From the NCBI RefSeq assembly GCF_020921035.1, contig NC_063156.1, positions 29,560,283 through 29,624,282 of the forward strand: 64,000 nucleotides of DNA. Reading direction: 5' to 3'. The position numbers and the translations under genes are program-made. This DNA is from Rhodamnia argentea. Its lineage: Eukaryota; Streptophyta; Magnoliopsida; Myrtales; Myrtaceae. Positions 1-12,865 of the stretch are shown piece by piece; positions within the stretch are counted from its first letter, which is position 1; every line of letters starts with the position of its first letter. The notes below the pieces were generated by a model. The model had not been told where the DNA came from. It worked only from the letters and a program-made list of their open reading frames with translations, and did no database searches.

Positions 1-162
1 ACAGATTCTAAAATATCCTAAGAACTGACTCCTAGAACTTTGCCTTGAATTCAAGACAAAGTTTGCTAGAAAATCAGGATTCAGGGCATAAATTCATAAT
101 ATCTAAGCGTCAACACGCTATTGCTATAAAGAAACTCAGTCCAGGAAACGAACGATGTTGCT

Positions 163-242
163 CAAGTGGTCAACTCATGGCTATAGGGCAGTGCACAAGC
201 AGCAAGTGGTCAACTCATGGCTATAGGGCAGTGCACAAGCAG
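163..242. repeat. Perfect 40-bp tandem duplication
   Basis: Positions 163-202 and 203-242 are identical 40-mers. They lie in what should be the last intron of PAP-A, because the donor is at 355-350 and the next exon is off the window. The perfect identity suggests a recent duplication. Confidence 0.9.
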
Positions 243-355
243 GAGAGACCGTACTTAGTAATTAACCGAAAAAAGGGACCTTTGTACTTGCTATGAGCAG
301 TGGCATAAGCATTCAACCGTTTTGCAACACCATATAACAATCAATCTGAGCGTAC

Positions 356-3300
356 CTGATAGATAGGGCAAGTTCTTTCATAGTTATGTACATGGCCATA
401 GAAGGCAATGTCCACTCTGTATTTCTGCCACAGCTTCTGTAAATTTTGCCTTCCCATGGGTTCTTCAAAAGAGCCCTCTGAGCCATAAAAACTGTCGGAA
501 GAATAACCAAGGACCCGATGGGCCGCAAAAATCAACCAGGGCTGCTTGCGCCTGTCCACAGTTGCAAGACAGTTTTCAATGAACCTGTACTGTTCGGATC
601 CCTCCCTCCAGTCGTGCTCACTATCGGCTATACAAAAGCGAAACATTCCATAGTCTGTTGAGTACCTGCAAAATGTATATGTCAACAGCATATTTCTAAT
701 ACCTAAAATACATGTGAATCAACCACAACCACTGTCTTCAGAGATCATGAACTCTCTCAATCTCAAAAGATAACAGTCTAAAATTTATTGAGCAACCTCC
801 TATTATATTTTCTCTGATTTGAAAGCACTCAAGCAAGGAAAGGCAAATGATAAACGAGAGCAAGCATCAAACACAGCTCCCTTCTGTGTGATGACTGAAT
901 CCCAACGTTACGAACAAACGGAGGAAACAAGCTTCAAAAGATGAGTGACCCCTTTAGCAATTCTGCTAGTGACCAAGTTATCTCCTTACTTCCGATTAAA
1001 TAAAAAAAAAAGAAGTCATCTCCCTACTCTTCATGCATGAGAGTTAATGTCTTGTCTTTTCTTAAACAAGGATTTGAGCTATTTACCAGAACTTAGCTCT
1101 GTTCTCAGCAGGAACATAGAACATGGTCTCTGCAAGCACGCCACATTCCCCTCCTGAATCCGTGTTCTCGTAGAAGGATCCCGAGTTTGGCCAATCACGT
1201 TCATGATTACCACTGCAGTTGAAATAAACAAGAGGATATTCAACCAAGGAAATGGAGTTACTCAAGGTGAGTGATAGTATAACAAGAGAGATAAACAGAA
1301 TGAGCAATGACACACAACCTTCCAACCATATATGGGACGGTTGATGCAATAGGCTCCACTTGTGCTGTGAATTGATCCCACTCTGAGATGTACCCGTTTG
1401 CATAACAAATGTCTCCGATATGGAAAACTATGTCTATGTTCTTCAAATCTTTGATTAGTTGGTCTGTGGTATTAAGTGAACCAGGCTGGTAGTCACTATA
1501 TTCATTCGAACCATCTCTCTCACCCTAAAAATATATATGAACAAATGCAGTCAATCAAAAACAATTAATGTAACATTGCTGATTAGAGTTAAGGAAAGAA
1601 CAAGCTCTGGTATGAATACTATCATATTTCCCAGGACACGTGCCATGCACTTCTACTGCGTTGTAATGACAAAATCTGATGCATATCATACGACCATAAA
1701 GAGAAATTCATATCCCAGCTCTCACTCAACCCAGAAAGGCAACAGTTGGAAAAATATAAGGATCATATATGCACCTTTCCCATGTCACCGAATACTATAA
1801 TGCGTTGCAGCGAATCTTGTCCAGGATATGGAGATGATTTCAATGAATAGCTCTTACTCCAGATATAGGTACCATTTGACAACCGATGACCCATCTTGTA
1901 GGTATACCTGAAACCCATGCGAACATATGAGAATAGATGATGCTGACACCTCATCCCAACACTCTCACTAGAAACAATTGTAAGATGCATACACAGAGTT
2001 TGGCCACAAATCCTTCAAAAAACTTGTGTGAATAAAACCTGCATCACGCCATCCAACTGTCCGTGCTGGTGAACCTGTAAATACAAGCTGTGAGAGTTAA
2101 AGCATCATCATAGCCTATTGAGTGGCCCTCGTGATAACAAGAAAATGGCCATAGAAAGTAATTAGCTATGCGGTCGGTCAATTGTAACGAGATTGAACAT
2201 TTTATCAAATGACAAGCAAATGTAAAATCCAAAATTCATGGATTTGCTGTATTATTGTAAGTTGAGTAGGCCAAGAATGTCTAGGTATAGATTAAGACAC
2301 GCATCTTGAATAGCACATCTCATCAAATATGAGAAGCCAACATACCACACATGCTGTTCCTGTCAATAGTCAGGGTTCCTGCTGGAGATCGAACTTGATT
2401 TTCTCCTTTCAAGCCCCACTCAACAAAAGGGACAGCTTCCTTTAAATCATAACCACTAGTCCACGTCACCGTCATCTGAAAAAGTCAAAAGGAGAATATC
2501 AAACAAAGTCCTCCAAAATGCTAATTGGGAAATGAAAGTTAAGGTAACTTACCTCATTCCAAGACTTCCCTTGAGCAAGGCGTGGATAAAGAGGTGCCTT
2601 AGGATTGGCAAATACTACAGAGTTCGAAACTGCCACCAACTTTGGCTGCATAAACAGCCAAGCATGGGAACATCAATCAATTTGATGGGCTAATCAAAAT
2701 GCCTGGAAGTTTGATAAAAGGACAATTGAGAGAAGCAGCCATATGGAACAAGAGAGGCACGGCGCAATTTTCATTAAGACAGACTAAGTGGAGATGCTAA
2801 GAAAACTGCGCACATTTGACAATCCTCCAGAAAATAGAGCAAATGAGAAATCGGCTCGCTGATTGATCAACTGGAACTTCAAGGAAGCCTTGCCTGTCTT
2901 CGTGTACCCTGGACTAGAATGGTTCGCAAATTTGTACTGGTAAAGTAATATATGCGGGTCAGTGAAGCTTGATCACATATTTTCAGCAAGAACTTAACAC
3001 GATAATGTGAATATCCACATTAAACTAACCTTGATTGGTGCTGAGCAGATGTATGGAGTCTGCTCTTCTGGGTCGTCAACTGGAGGACAGTCAGCTCCGC
3101 TGCCACAATGAACAAAGTACCTTTAGCGCTAAAGACCAGAAACATAGATATTCCAGCTCGATGCGTCGTTAAAAAAAAATAGAATTATTTCAATTAAAAA
3201 TAGTACTAGTGAAATTTCGAGTATGAAGCACACAACACAAGCATACACATGTATGAACAAGAGCTACATTACTCGAATTTTGCAGGAGAGAAAACGCCAA

Positions 3301-3942
3301 CCCAGTCATCCACAGACGCATTAGGGGATTGGAGATCCACAGTCACCCACTGCGTATCCTCACCCTGCATCATAATCATAAATCAAATCACTGGTACCCG
3401 TCAAAGTTACTGCAGACCAAAACGCTCAACGAACATCCCGATTGAAAGAATCTCAGAAAAATGAATCTACATTGTCCCCATAAAAAAGCCCAAAAGAAAA
3501 AGAACTACCAAATCACTGAAGTTTAACTCAAAGAAAGCGTTGCGCCAAAGCATTCGACTTTACACCAGATGGTCATACACACTGAACTCCATATCTGAAT
3601 AGTAAAATCCATTAAAGATGCAACTTTTCAAAAGGAAAGCAGAGTAATCGCCTGCGTCTACGACTCTCACCCAACAGCCAAGCGTCGAGCAGATAAAAAT
3701 CTAGCGCAAATCACAGCATAAAATGTTTCCAAACATTAAGTACAGATTAAAGATTTTACCTCTATGCCAAGAACGAGAGGATGCGCTTTCACAGAAGCCG
3801 AATCATGGAGGGCGAGTGTGGCTCTATGGATCGCAATCTTAGCGAGTGGCTGTTCTCCATGTCCCCAAGTGAAGCTTAAGCTTGCGAAACGCAGCAAGGC
3901 AAGGAAAATCGAAACTTTGATGCAGAGAAAGCGTTGTCCCAT
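356..3942 (-). CDS. Purple acid phosphatase PAP-A (PAP1/PAP27 type), 3' end outside the window
   Basis: Metallophosphoesterase of the plant high-molecular-weight purple acid phosphatase group; Arabidopsis relatives are the PAP1/24/27 proteins, often named 'probable inactive'. Spliced exons, from the start codon: 3942-3760, 3364-3273, 3099-3030, 2936-2814, 2645-2553, 2475-2346, 2074-1993, 1907-1775, 1524-1319, 1212-1087, 665-356. All junctions are GT-AG and keep phase, giving 516 codons; about 102 more are expected from the last exon beyond position 1. An N-terminal hydrophobic stretch (about residues 8-23) looks like a secretion signal. A fibronectin-like N-terminal half is followed by the metal-ligand motifs GDMG (about 298), GDICY (about 339), GNHE, FAAH and GHVH. 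All ligand residues are present, so loss of activity is not evident from these motifs. It pairs exon-for-exon with PAP-C at 23458-28425. The start was chosen by alignment to that copy and by the signal peptide. Confidence 0.93.
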
Positions 3943-5253
3943 GTTTCCTGACGGCGGACAGCTTCAACCCAATCTAACCGGTGATAATGGAGAAACTGAG
4001 ATGTAGCGACTTGGAATTTAACGACTGGACAGTCAGAGATGCTAATTTGATACCCAGAATAATTCCGTATTTGACTTTGCAGAATTGCTCGATTTTTTCT
4101 CCGATTTCTTCTAGTTCACGGGAGAAACGAGATACGCAGTAGAGCGAATCGGTCGGCTTCTGTTCCGAGGAACCACCGATCTCTAGCGATAAAGAAGTGA
4201 AAGTGAAGAGTTTGACTTGATCATCTTATACTAGAAGTTACACGTGCAGATAAGAGCTTGGGATCTTATAATCAGAAAAAGCGTTGACCCAAAAAGAAAA
4301 ATAATTAAAGAAAACATGTGACACTTTTTTTCTTTTTTCTCGACGTAGCGTAATCATTCAGCATGCATTTCGTGAAAATTTGCAGATCTTGTTCCCTGTA
4401 CGTCTTGAAATCCGCATGGAGAAATACGCGGGATACCGCAGAGGCCCGACGGCAATCTCCCCGATCAAATAGTGATTCTTCCGTCATAATTTAGAATGTA
4501 AATGATAATCACTTTGTTTCAAAAGATATATTTTTTTTATTTTTATTTCTTGAATAAATTTTTTAGTAGAGAAAATGGTTTGACAACGACACTCTATTTT
4601 TCGAAAAAGAAATATTTTCATGACAATTTGACAATCTTGTCGGTTTTTTCTGATCGTAGATCCATACACTATCACCGCGTGTTTTGCATAAATTACTCAC
4701 TAATTGAAAAATCGTAGGGTCGGAAATAATGACATTCTTGTTAGACCATCGTAGTAGCTGCTCCACTCTCGAAACAGAAATTTATTTGGTAACATCCATG
4801 ACTGCGAGCCGCTCAGCCTTAGACAAGAACCAACAGACAGCAATCGCGGGACCGGTGGAGGGCGGCCGACAATAGGAACGTGAGAGAGAAGTAGAGCGCA
4901 TGCGAAAGAGAGAGAGGGATCGATAAGAAGAATTATTATTATTTCTGTTTTTGCTCCAAAACTAAAAAAGTAAAACATTTTTATTTCTCATATCTATTTC
5001 AAACCTAAAAATGAAATTTCATTACCAATGTGGACCTATTTCCGAGAACGGAAAAATAAAAAAATAAAGAAATAAAATAGTTATTGCGTGAGCCTTAGTG
5101 CTAACGAAATAAAGATTTTATCGATAAAATTAGTAACTTTAATCGTAGATCGAGTCAAAGAAAGAAATCCATTTTGTTCCATTGCAGATTGTCGTTACTT
5201 GCCGACACGCCACGAAAACCATGGGCTGAATCGCGCACACGGCAAAACAAGTT
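3943..5253. other. Gene-free, AT-rich upstream region of PAP-A
   Basis: No supported gene. The first ~150 bases are the 5' leader and proximal promoter of PAP-A. They have a diverged match at 16485-16665, the 5' end of the dead PAP copy. The stretch around 4640-4730 resembles 15450-15537 in the same orientation (shared blocks near 'gtagatcca' and 'tcggaaataa'), a low-copy dispersed repeat. A purine-rich stretch lies near 4880-4940. The short open frames are random. Confidence 0.6.
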
Positions 5254-6110
5254 ATTTTCTGGGTCCTCCGATCTTGTTCGAGAAACATTCATCCCCATGA
5301 CTTCTCGTACCATGAGACGTCTTCTTTAATGTAACTCATAAAGAATCCGGAGAAGTTCCTCATCGAAGAATCATGTCAATCTTAATAATCAGCTGCTCCT
5401 GAAGGGAGCTAAAAGTTTACTTGGATTGAATTATTACGAGGCCAAAGTGGTTGGTTGATGACCATCACATACACATGCCAGTACATCCCTGTAATCCCTA
5501 GAGATAGTAAATGAATCATAGACCTTCCCGTCTTTGCTCTTCTTGTGCTCGAACAGAAGGGACGAGTGGTTGAATGTGGCGAGTTTGGCAAATCCGGAGT
5601 CATCGTCTCTATACAACATCTAAATTAGCGGCGATTTGCTGAAGTATGATAATTCACTCCCTCCACGTCCTACGACGAAGTGGATCGTCCCATTCATGGT
5701 GACCGAATAATGAGACTTTTCTGTGTTCACACATTGATTCTACCTCATCCAATTAAAGCCTTCCGCTCAGTGGAACATGAGTCGCCTACCCAATTTTAGT
5801 TGGAGCCTATAGCCATAGCTTTGCAAGCAAGGACTAATTGACTGTTATAACAAGTATCAATCGCGGTACATAAGGACATGACAAATGATGGGACTAGCAT
5901 TGTCACTTCTAGTTTTGAATACTCAAGTTAGCCTCGGCTACAAATGGTATGGCTTGTCACAAGAGAAAACAATGCCTCTCTTTTGCTCAATGAACAACTA
6001 ATTAGCCTTCAAAATCGCAACGTGTTGGTTTCACCTGGTAAATCCGGCACGTTCTTTTATAGTTATGGACATGACCGTAGAATGCTACGTCGACTGATGT
6101 TATACTCCGG
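5254..6110 (-). pseudogene. 3' end of a dead purple acid phosphatase copy (PAP-B)
   Basis: Closely matches PAP-C from its 3' flank (5254-5433 matches about 23280-23457), through the whole last exon (stop at 5434-5436; acceptor near 5741), across the last intron and into the beginning of the penultimate exon, where similarity stops near 6105. The last exon still reads the conserved C-terminal tail. However, a Trp codon of PAP-C (in the 'QPIWSL' stretch) is TAG here at 5620-5622, and several glycines of the GGGG run are changed. The last intron has gained about 160 bases of unrelated DNA (about 5752-5950). Non-functional remnant; its probable 5' end is at 16485-16665. Confidence 0.88.
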
Positions 6111-7248
6111 CACTTCGATCAAGCATACTTTGTGAGTGACATACTTTGCTGGCGAGGATATTCTCTTTGTGACTGCACTGCGGAGTTCAAGTTCTGTTGG
6201 TCGAACTCCAAGCTCATTGAGAGTGGAGCTTGTAATCCACCCTCACAGAACCACAAATACAGATTTAGCCTGGTGCCCATATACAACTGTGATGAAAATG
6301 GCCTACATGTGGCACATACAGGAGCTGTAAATTACATAAAGGATGGGCTTCTGTTCTATAACAAGTAAGCTCTTTTATCCTGGAATTTAAAATGGCCTCT
6401 AAGGGCATACATATTCAACGGATCTGAGGTCTTTCATCATCAATTTTTTTGGTATATCTGGTTGGGGTGTTATGTTTTATCTTTAAGTTTAATCTCTGTG
6501 GAGAGTAACAGGAACTAAATCCAGTAAAATCGGCAAAGCATTGCATCTTCTAGATCGCAGATTCAAAGGATGTGGATTATGGCATACGTGATACGTCATG
6601 ATCATGCTATGGAATGCATCTAGGAGCGTCCGTTCAGCTTCAGTCTAGATTAGGGATCTGCACAAAGTATGATATGATTGGCCTCGAATTGAAGTTTTGA
6701 TAGACTTCTTCGTAATAATGTCAAGTAAACAGACTATCAATTTTGAGATTGAAAGAAGTATTCGATTGACGATTTGAACAAAATTTGACAGAGGGACATG
6801 TTGAAGTCTTTCAGATGGCAATATCCTTAAAAGGAAGGGATGGTTGTGTACATCCAATCACTCCTCGTTCAGTAGGAACACAAGAAGAATTTTTATTTTA
6901 TTTTGTTTTTTATTTTCATGAATCGGAAACATCTCTTTTGGTTTATATTTACCGAGTTTATCCTTGTTTTTGATAGGTAATGATTTGATTTCTTCAATCT
7001 ACCAATCTAGTAGTGTAAGGGGGCAGGTGAGTGTAAGGTTATGCTTCTGGGCGCAGCATATGCTTGTTGTTCTTGTTGTTTGATAGGGTTCAACTTGGTT
7101 TTCGTAATCTTTTCGTGGTTTCTTATGTAGTACGAGTGTTCCCTTTATGCCAAAGTTGTTCTCACTATTATTTGCATTCCTTTGGAACCTTGTCTGTAGG
7201 TAAGCACACTGTCAAACTGGCAACACACTCCTGGCATTGGTCTGGAAG
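6111..7248 (+). pseudogene. Unidentified exon-like remnant, left of the Copia insertion
   Basis: After PAP similarity ends, 6136-6366 has a coding look on the plus strand. One frame reads residues such as 'SLRVELVIHPHRTT' and a second frame continues with 'DENGLHVAHTGAVNYIKDG', as if a single exon had suffered a frameshift near 6290. A possible donor follows at about 6366. The stretch from 6370 to 7180 looks like intron. The stretch at 7199-7248 ('VGKHTVKLATHSWHWSG') is open up to the retrotransposon boundary. I do not recognise the family. It may be part of one gene broken by the Copia element together with 12866-13175. Confidence 0.35.
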
Positions 7249-7996
7249 TGTTAAATTGTGCCTCGAGTTTGAGTTATTTAGGAACTCGATCCGGTTGAAG
7301 GATATAGATCAATTCATTATACCGACTCTTGAAGGAAACAAGATCGCAAAAGATTGTGTCCTTCGTTTTAATCTATGGGTGGATTGCTTTTCTGGTAGTG
7401 GCGTTCTTCGTAATTATTTAGTGTTTGGCCAAGACTTGGACCCATAATGTGGACGTATCTTTGGCTGTTAATGGGCACAAGATATGATCAAGAAGGACTC
7501 TCGTTTGTATATTCCTGCACAATTTCATAAGGATTTTCTTGTCCTTTTGTTCTGTCGAAAAAAGGGGGGTTTACTTAGGAGAGGAATAAAAGAGTGCGGG
7601 TCTTAATCAGTGATTCGGTGAGCCGCCGTAGAAAGAAAGAAAAAGGAGCAATGCCTAACGTTCTTGAAATTCGGCCGTATGAGAAAAACTTTTTCTTTGG
7701 TCTTCAACATCGATTGATGTGAGTTTTATTATCCAATTGAGTTATTTTATCTATAAATAATTTGAGTTTGGGTATAATCTAAGTGCGGAAAACACGAGAG
7801 TATTAAGCGATTGTAACTCCGATTTTCCGATTATAGTAGATTGTTTTTGTTGGCTTTCCCCGTGAATGTAGGTGTCGATATTCGGACTGAACCACGTAAT
7901 CTCCGGTGTCATTTATCGTTCATCGTTATTTTTTTGGACTTTTCGCATTGACTTAATTTGCAAAATCCTGGTTAGTTTCCGCGTTATATTAGAACA
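7249..7996 (+). repeat. 5' LTR of the Copia element
   Basis: 748-bp LTR starting TGTTAAATTG and ending in CA. It aligns over its whole length with 12122-12865; the main gap is an 11-base stretch near 7343 that is missing from the right copy. Confidence 0.95.
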
Positions 7997-7997
7997 A

Positions 7998-8014
7998 TTT
8001 GTATCAGAGCTTGG
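7998..8014 (+). other. Primer-binding site
   Basis: Just inside the 5' LTR, 'gtatcagagcttgg' matches the usual Copia primer-binding sequence complementary to the 3' end of initiator-methionine tRNA (TGGTATCAGAGC core). Confidence 0.85.
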
Positions 8015-8088
8015 ATTAGATATTTCTATATTGTGATTTGGTGCTTTTGCTTGTCTGATTTTTATCTGGATATCTTGTGACTACAATT

Positions 8089-8870
8089 ATGTATGGAGTG
8101 AAAGCTGAAATTGAGAAATTTAACTGGAGGAACAACTTTGGGTTATAGAGCCTCAAGATGGACGTGTTATTGACAACTCAAGGTTTAGCAGAAGCATTAA
8201 AGGGCAAGGTTGGGTTGCCCGAAACTATAATAGAAGCTGAAAATGATGGGTTAATGAGGAAAATTAGGAGTTTAATTTTGTTGAATCTATCGGATGAAGT
8301 GTTAATAGAGGTAGGTAAAGAGAAGGATACCGCATCATTACGGACAAAACTTCAGGCTTTTTATGTGACGAAAGGTTTGAGCAATCGCTTATATATGTTG
8401 AAGAGAATGTTTCAATTTAGATATACTGAAAATACGTCTATCGGAACCACTTAGATGAATTTAATAAACTCATGATAGATTTGAAAAACGTCAATAAGAC
8501 ACTTGATGATGAAGAGAAGGGCATGATGTTGTTGGCTTATTTACCAGAGTTATGTAAGCACTTTACTGATTCACTGTTACGGGGCATACTACAATTACAT
8601 TGAAAGAGGTAAAGTCCGCCTTATTTTCTAAAGAGTGGTAGAGAAAGTTGCGAGATGATAGTTTAACGCAGGATGTAGCGCATGGACTAATGATTCGAGA
8701 TAGATACAAGAATGAGGGTCCAGTAGCAGCAGAGATAAAATAGGTCTAAATCAAGGAATAAAAAGTACAAGGGATACGTGAAGTGCTTTGAGTGTCACGA
8801 GAAGGGGCACATCGGGAGAGATTGTCCTAAGTTGAGCAACAGATATGATAAGCAGAAAGCCACAAGCGGT
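8089..8870 (+). pseudogene. Copia gag remnant with zinc knuckle
   Basis: Gag begins at the ATG at 8089. The frame is closed early because the conserved FGLW tryptophan is a stop codon at about 8145. It is open again at 8158-8454 and then frameshifted several times. A CCHC zinc knuckle of the form CFECHEKGHIGRDC is intact at about 8784-8826. In a live element gag makes the nucleocapsid that packages the RNA; this copy cannot make a full protein. Confidence 0.85.
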
Positions 8871-10210
8871 GTGACGAACATTCCCGAGGAGAGCACCAGT
8901 AATATAGAGGTTGTCTTGTGTGAGACTACAAGTTCATCGGGAGACGAATGGGTGCTAGATTTGTGGTGTTCTTATCATATGACGCCTCATAGGAACCGAT
9001 TTACTACTTACTAGACTGCAGATGGTGGTAGAGTTATGTTGGTGAATAACGCAGCCTACAAGGTTGTGGGGATAAGAACAGCTCGGATTCATATGCATGA
9101 TGGTGTAGTGCGCACATTGATAGACGTGAGGAGCTCAAGAAGAACCTTATTTCTCTGGGGATACACGATGATATCGGGTGTAAGTACATCGCTGAAGGTG
9201 AAGTGCTGAAGATCTCTCGAGGTGCCATAACAGTGATGAAAGGGAAAAAAATTAGTTCTCTCTATCATCTATTAGGAGAGACCGTGACGGGAGTTGCTGT
9301 AGATTCATCAAGTAAGTCAGATTCTGATTTAACTCATTTATGGCATATGCTTTTAGGGTACATGAGTGAGGCAGATATAACGATGTTGAGTGATAGAGGG
9401 TTATTAAAAGGTCAAAAAACAAGTAAGTTAGACTTATATGAGCACTTTATCTTTGGGAAGCAGCATAGGATTAAGTTTACTACAAGTATTCATTCAACCA
9501 AGCAACCGATGGAATATATTTATTCAAATGTCTAGGGTCGTCTCCGTTTCCTTCGAAAGGAGTGCCCGTTATATGCTAACATTTATCGACGACTATTCCA
9601 GGAAGGTATAGGTATACTTTCTAAAGCTCAAATATGATGCGTTTGATCGGTTCAAGAAATTTGAGGCATTAATTGAGAAGTAGTTAGATAAACGGATCAA
9701 ATACCCGAGAACCGATAGCGACATGGAGTTCTGTGGTAAAGATTTTATTGAGTTCTGCGAGAGAGAAGGGATTGTGAGACATCGCACGGTACCTAGGACA
9801 TTACAGCAGAATGGCGTGGCAAAACGGAAAAACAGAACTTTACTTAAGCCAGCTCGGAGCATGCTTTCGCATGTTGGAATAGGCAAGGAATTTTGAGCCG
9901 AAGTAGTGAACATGACATGTTACTCGATTAATCAATCTCCATCGTCCGTTATCGAGTGGAAGATTTCAAAAGAAGTATGGTTGGGGAAACCTGTTGATTA
10001 TTCCGATTACAAGTATTCGGATGTCTTGCGTATGCTCATGCAAGTGATGGTAAGCTTGAGTTGAGGTGAAAGAAGTATATATTTCTAGGCTATGCACATG
10101 GGATGAAAGGCTACCGGCTGTGGTGCACCGATTCCAGATTACCCGATTTTCTAATCGGTAGAGATGTGATCTTCGACGAAACTTTAATGCTTCGATAGAG
10201 GAGTTACGAG
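8870..10210 (+). pseudogene. Copia protease and integrase remnant
   Basis: The protease motif usually written LDSGCSYHM reads 'LDLWCSYHM' at about 8958-8984, so the D-S-G active site is damaged. The pre-integrase domain follows (9340-9480): the histidines remain but the CxxC pair is changed to Y/F. The integrase core keeps the first Asp in 'FIDDYSRK' (about 9585-9605), the second in 'RTDSDMEF' and the downstream Glu region. Stop codons interrupt it, for example at about 9533, 9608 and 9680. It is the decayed middle of pol. Confidence 0.85.
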
Positions 10211-10589
10211 ACACTTCCAACAAAACAGACAGATCATAGTGTCAATAGTGAGGTGGAGCTTCAAGTGAAAACTCCAAAGATCTCGGAGGTAATAGAGGTT
10301 GAGACTGCAGATGAGGCCGTAGTTCCTGAAGTTGGTGATAATGAACAACCAGCACAGCTTCAGCGTAGTATAGCCGCTGACAGAGAGAGAAGGCAAATTA
10401 AATCGCTGATACATTATGCTTATACATATATTGCTTATGCTTTGATCGTAGGTGACGAAGTGAAGACAGATGAGCTTTTGTCTTACTTTGAGGTGATGCC
10501 TAATTCTGAGTCATTGCGGTGACTAGGTGCTATGAGTGAAGAGATGGAATCATTCCATTGAAATCAGACATGAGAGCTAATTAAAGTAT

Positions 10590-11970
10590 CTAAGAGCCAA
10601 AAAATTATTAGAAGTAAATGGGTCTACAAATAGAAAAAAGGCATCCTTGATGTCGAGGCAATGAGGTATAAGGCAACACTTGTTGCGAAAGTGAATATCC
10701 AGCGATAGGACATTTACTACAATGATGTGTTTTCTCCTATGGTAAGACATATTTCTATTCATGTTTTACTTGCCTTAGTTGCCGCGTAGGATTTCGAGTT
10801 GGAGCAGCTAGATGTGAAAATGATGTTTTTTTACGGTGAGTTGGACGAGCAGATTTACATGAGACAGCCAAAAAGATTTGCCATTCCGGGTAAGGAAAAC
10901 CATATTTGCTTGTTAAAGAAATCTTTATATAGGTTGAAACAGTTTCGTTAACAGTGGTATAAGCGTTTTTATACTTTCGTGGCTAGTCAAGACTATTAAA
11001 AGAGTCGGATGGATAGTTGTGTTTATTTTAAGAGATTGGAGGATGGGTTTTCGATATATCTACCGTTATATGTTAATGATATGTTGATAGCAACTAAGAA
11101 TATGTCTCGATATTGATGTGTCAAGAGGCGGTTGAGTATTGTATTTGAGATGAAAGATTTAGGGGCTGCAAAGAAAATTTTGGTACGGAGATTTTGCGTG
11201 ATAGAACTGCAGGAGTATTACGTCTGTCTAAAAAAAAAAATATTTAGAAGATTATTGCACGTTTTAATATGCAGTTAGCGAAGTCTGTGAGTACACCATT
11301 AGCGAATCACTTTAAACTTTCAGTTAAGTTGTCACCGCAAACCGAGGAGGAGGAGAAACACATGTTCTGCGTTCCTTATTCTAGTATTGTGGTTTGTATC
11401 ACGTATGCTATGGTATGCACTAGGCCCGATATTTCATAAGTTGTTAGTATAGTTAGTCGTTATATAAAACGTCCTGGTAAAACTCATTGAGAAGCTGTGA
11501 AATGGATCCTTACATATTTGAAGGGGACATCATACGTTGGTATAGTATACCGGAGGGGTAGTAATGGTAGAGAAACCACTGGTTTTGTAGATTCCGATTA
11601 TACGGGTGACTTGGATGAGTACGGGTCTTTAGCATGATACATGTTTACGCTTACAGGTGGTGCGATTAGTTGGAAGATGCCTTTATAGGACCACGTTGCT
11701 TTGTCATCGATCGAGCGGGAATACATGGCACCGACCTTTATAACAAATGAGGTGATATGGTTAAGATGTTTTCTTTTGGACTTTGGGTTAGATCAGAAAA
11801 ATGCTGATATACACCGTGATAACCAAGGTGCGATTTATCCGGCATAAAATCCGGTTTATCACAAACGAATGAAGCATATCGACATCGTGTACCACTGCAT
11901 TCGAGATGTCTTGATGCGGGTTAAGGTTGTTGTGAAAAAAATAGCGATATCGGAGGATCCAACAGTCATG
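10590..11970 (+). pseudogene. Copia reverse transcriptase and RNase H remnant
   Basis: Typical Copia RT blocks are visible in order: the 'QLDVKMMFFYGELDEQIYM' region (about 10806-10862), 'LLKKSLYRLK' (about 10911-10940), and a catalytic box that reads YVNDM instead of YVDDM (about 11069-11083). RNase H blocks follow: 'DSDYTGD' (about 11590), 'SSIEREYMA' (about 11706-11732) and 'HRDNQGAIY' (about 11815-11840). There are many in-frame stops. The D-to-N change in the YxDD box alone would abolish polymerase activity. Confidence 0.9.
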
Positions 11971-12107
11971 ATGACTAAGCTTATTCCTTTGGCGAAACTC
12001 AAGCTCTGTTTGAGCACAATTGGCGTTTGTAGAGAGTGATCGCCTTTCGAGGCGATGGTAAAGCAGCATAGATGATGAGCATTATTGACTTGGCTTCAAA
12101 CATCGAG

Positions 12108-12121
12108 TCAAGGTAGAGAAT
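12108..12121 (+). other. Polypurine tract of the Copia element
   Basis: Short purine-rich 'aaggtagagaat' immediately before the 3' LTR, the expected site of plus-strand priming. It is imperfect, in keeping with the age of the element. Confidence 0.6.
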
Positions 12122-12865
12122 TGTTAAATTGTGTCTCAAGTTTGAGTCATTTAGAAACTCGATCCGATCGAAGGATATAGATCAATTCATTATACCGAAT
12201 CTTGAAGGAAACAATATTGTGTCCTTCGTTTTAATCTATGGGTGGATTGCTTTTCTGGTGGTGGCATTCTTCGTAATTATTTAGTGTTTGACCAAGGCTT
12301 TGACTCCGTAATGTGGACGTATCTTTAGTTGTTAATGGGCACAAGATATGACCAATAAGGACTCTCATTTTTATATTCCTGCACAATATCAGAAGGACTT
12401 TCTTTTCCTTTTGTTCTGACAAAAAAAGGGGGTTTGCTCAGGAGAGGAATAAAAGAGTGCGGGTCTTAATCAATGAATCGGTGAGCCACCGCAGAAAGAA
12501 AGAAAAAGGAGCAACGCCCAACATTCTTGATTTTCGGCCGTATGAGAAAAACTTTTTCTTTGGGCTTCAACACCGATTGATTTGTACGTGAGTTTTATTA
12601 TTTAATTGAGTTATTTTATCTGTAAACATTTTGAATTTGGGTATAATCTAGGTGCGGGAAACACGAGAGTATTGAGCGATTGTAACTCCGATTTTTCGAT
12701 TATAGTGGATTGTTCTTGTTGGCTATTCCCGTGAATATAGGTACCGATATTCGGACCGAACCACGTAATCTCTGGTGTCCTTTATCGTTCGTCGTTATTT
12801 TTCTGGGTTTTTCGTATTGACTTAATTTGTAAAATATTGGTTAGTTTCCACGTTGTATTACAACA
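12122..12865 (+). repeat. 3' LTR of the Copia element
   Basis: 744-bp partner of the LTR at 7249-7996, with the same TG and CA ends. It is followed at once by the ggaag target-site duplicate at 12866-12870. Confidence 0.95.

Larger units (their letters stand above)
7249..12865 (+). mobile_element. Ty1/Copia LTR retrotransposon, decayed, with target-site duplication
   Basis: Two direct LTRs (7249-7996 and 12122-12865) start with TG and end with CA. They flank a primer-binding site, a broken gag-pol and a short purine-rich tract. The 5 bases before the left LTR (7244-7248, ggaag) are repeated exactly after the right LTR (12866-12870), so this is one intact insertion. Domain order is gag, zinc knuckle, protease, integrase, reverse transcriptase, RNase H, which is diagnostic of Copia. 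Many in-frame stops and frameshifts make it non-autonomous. The first ~100 aligned LTR bases differ at about 7 positions plus an 11-base gap by eye, so the insertion is not recent. Confidence 0.97.
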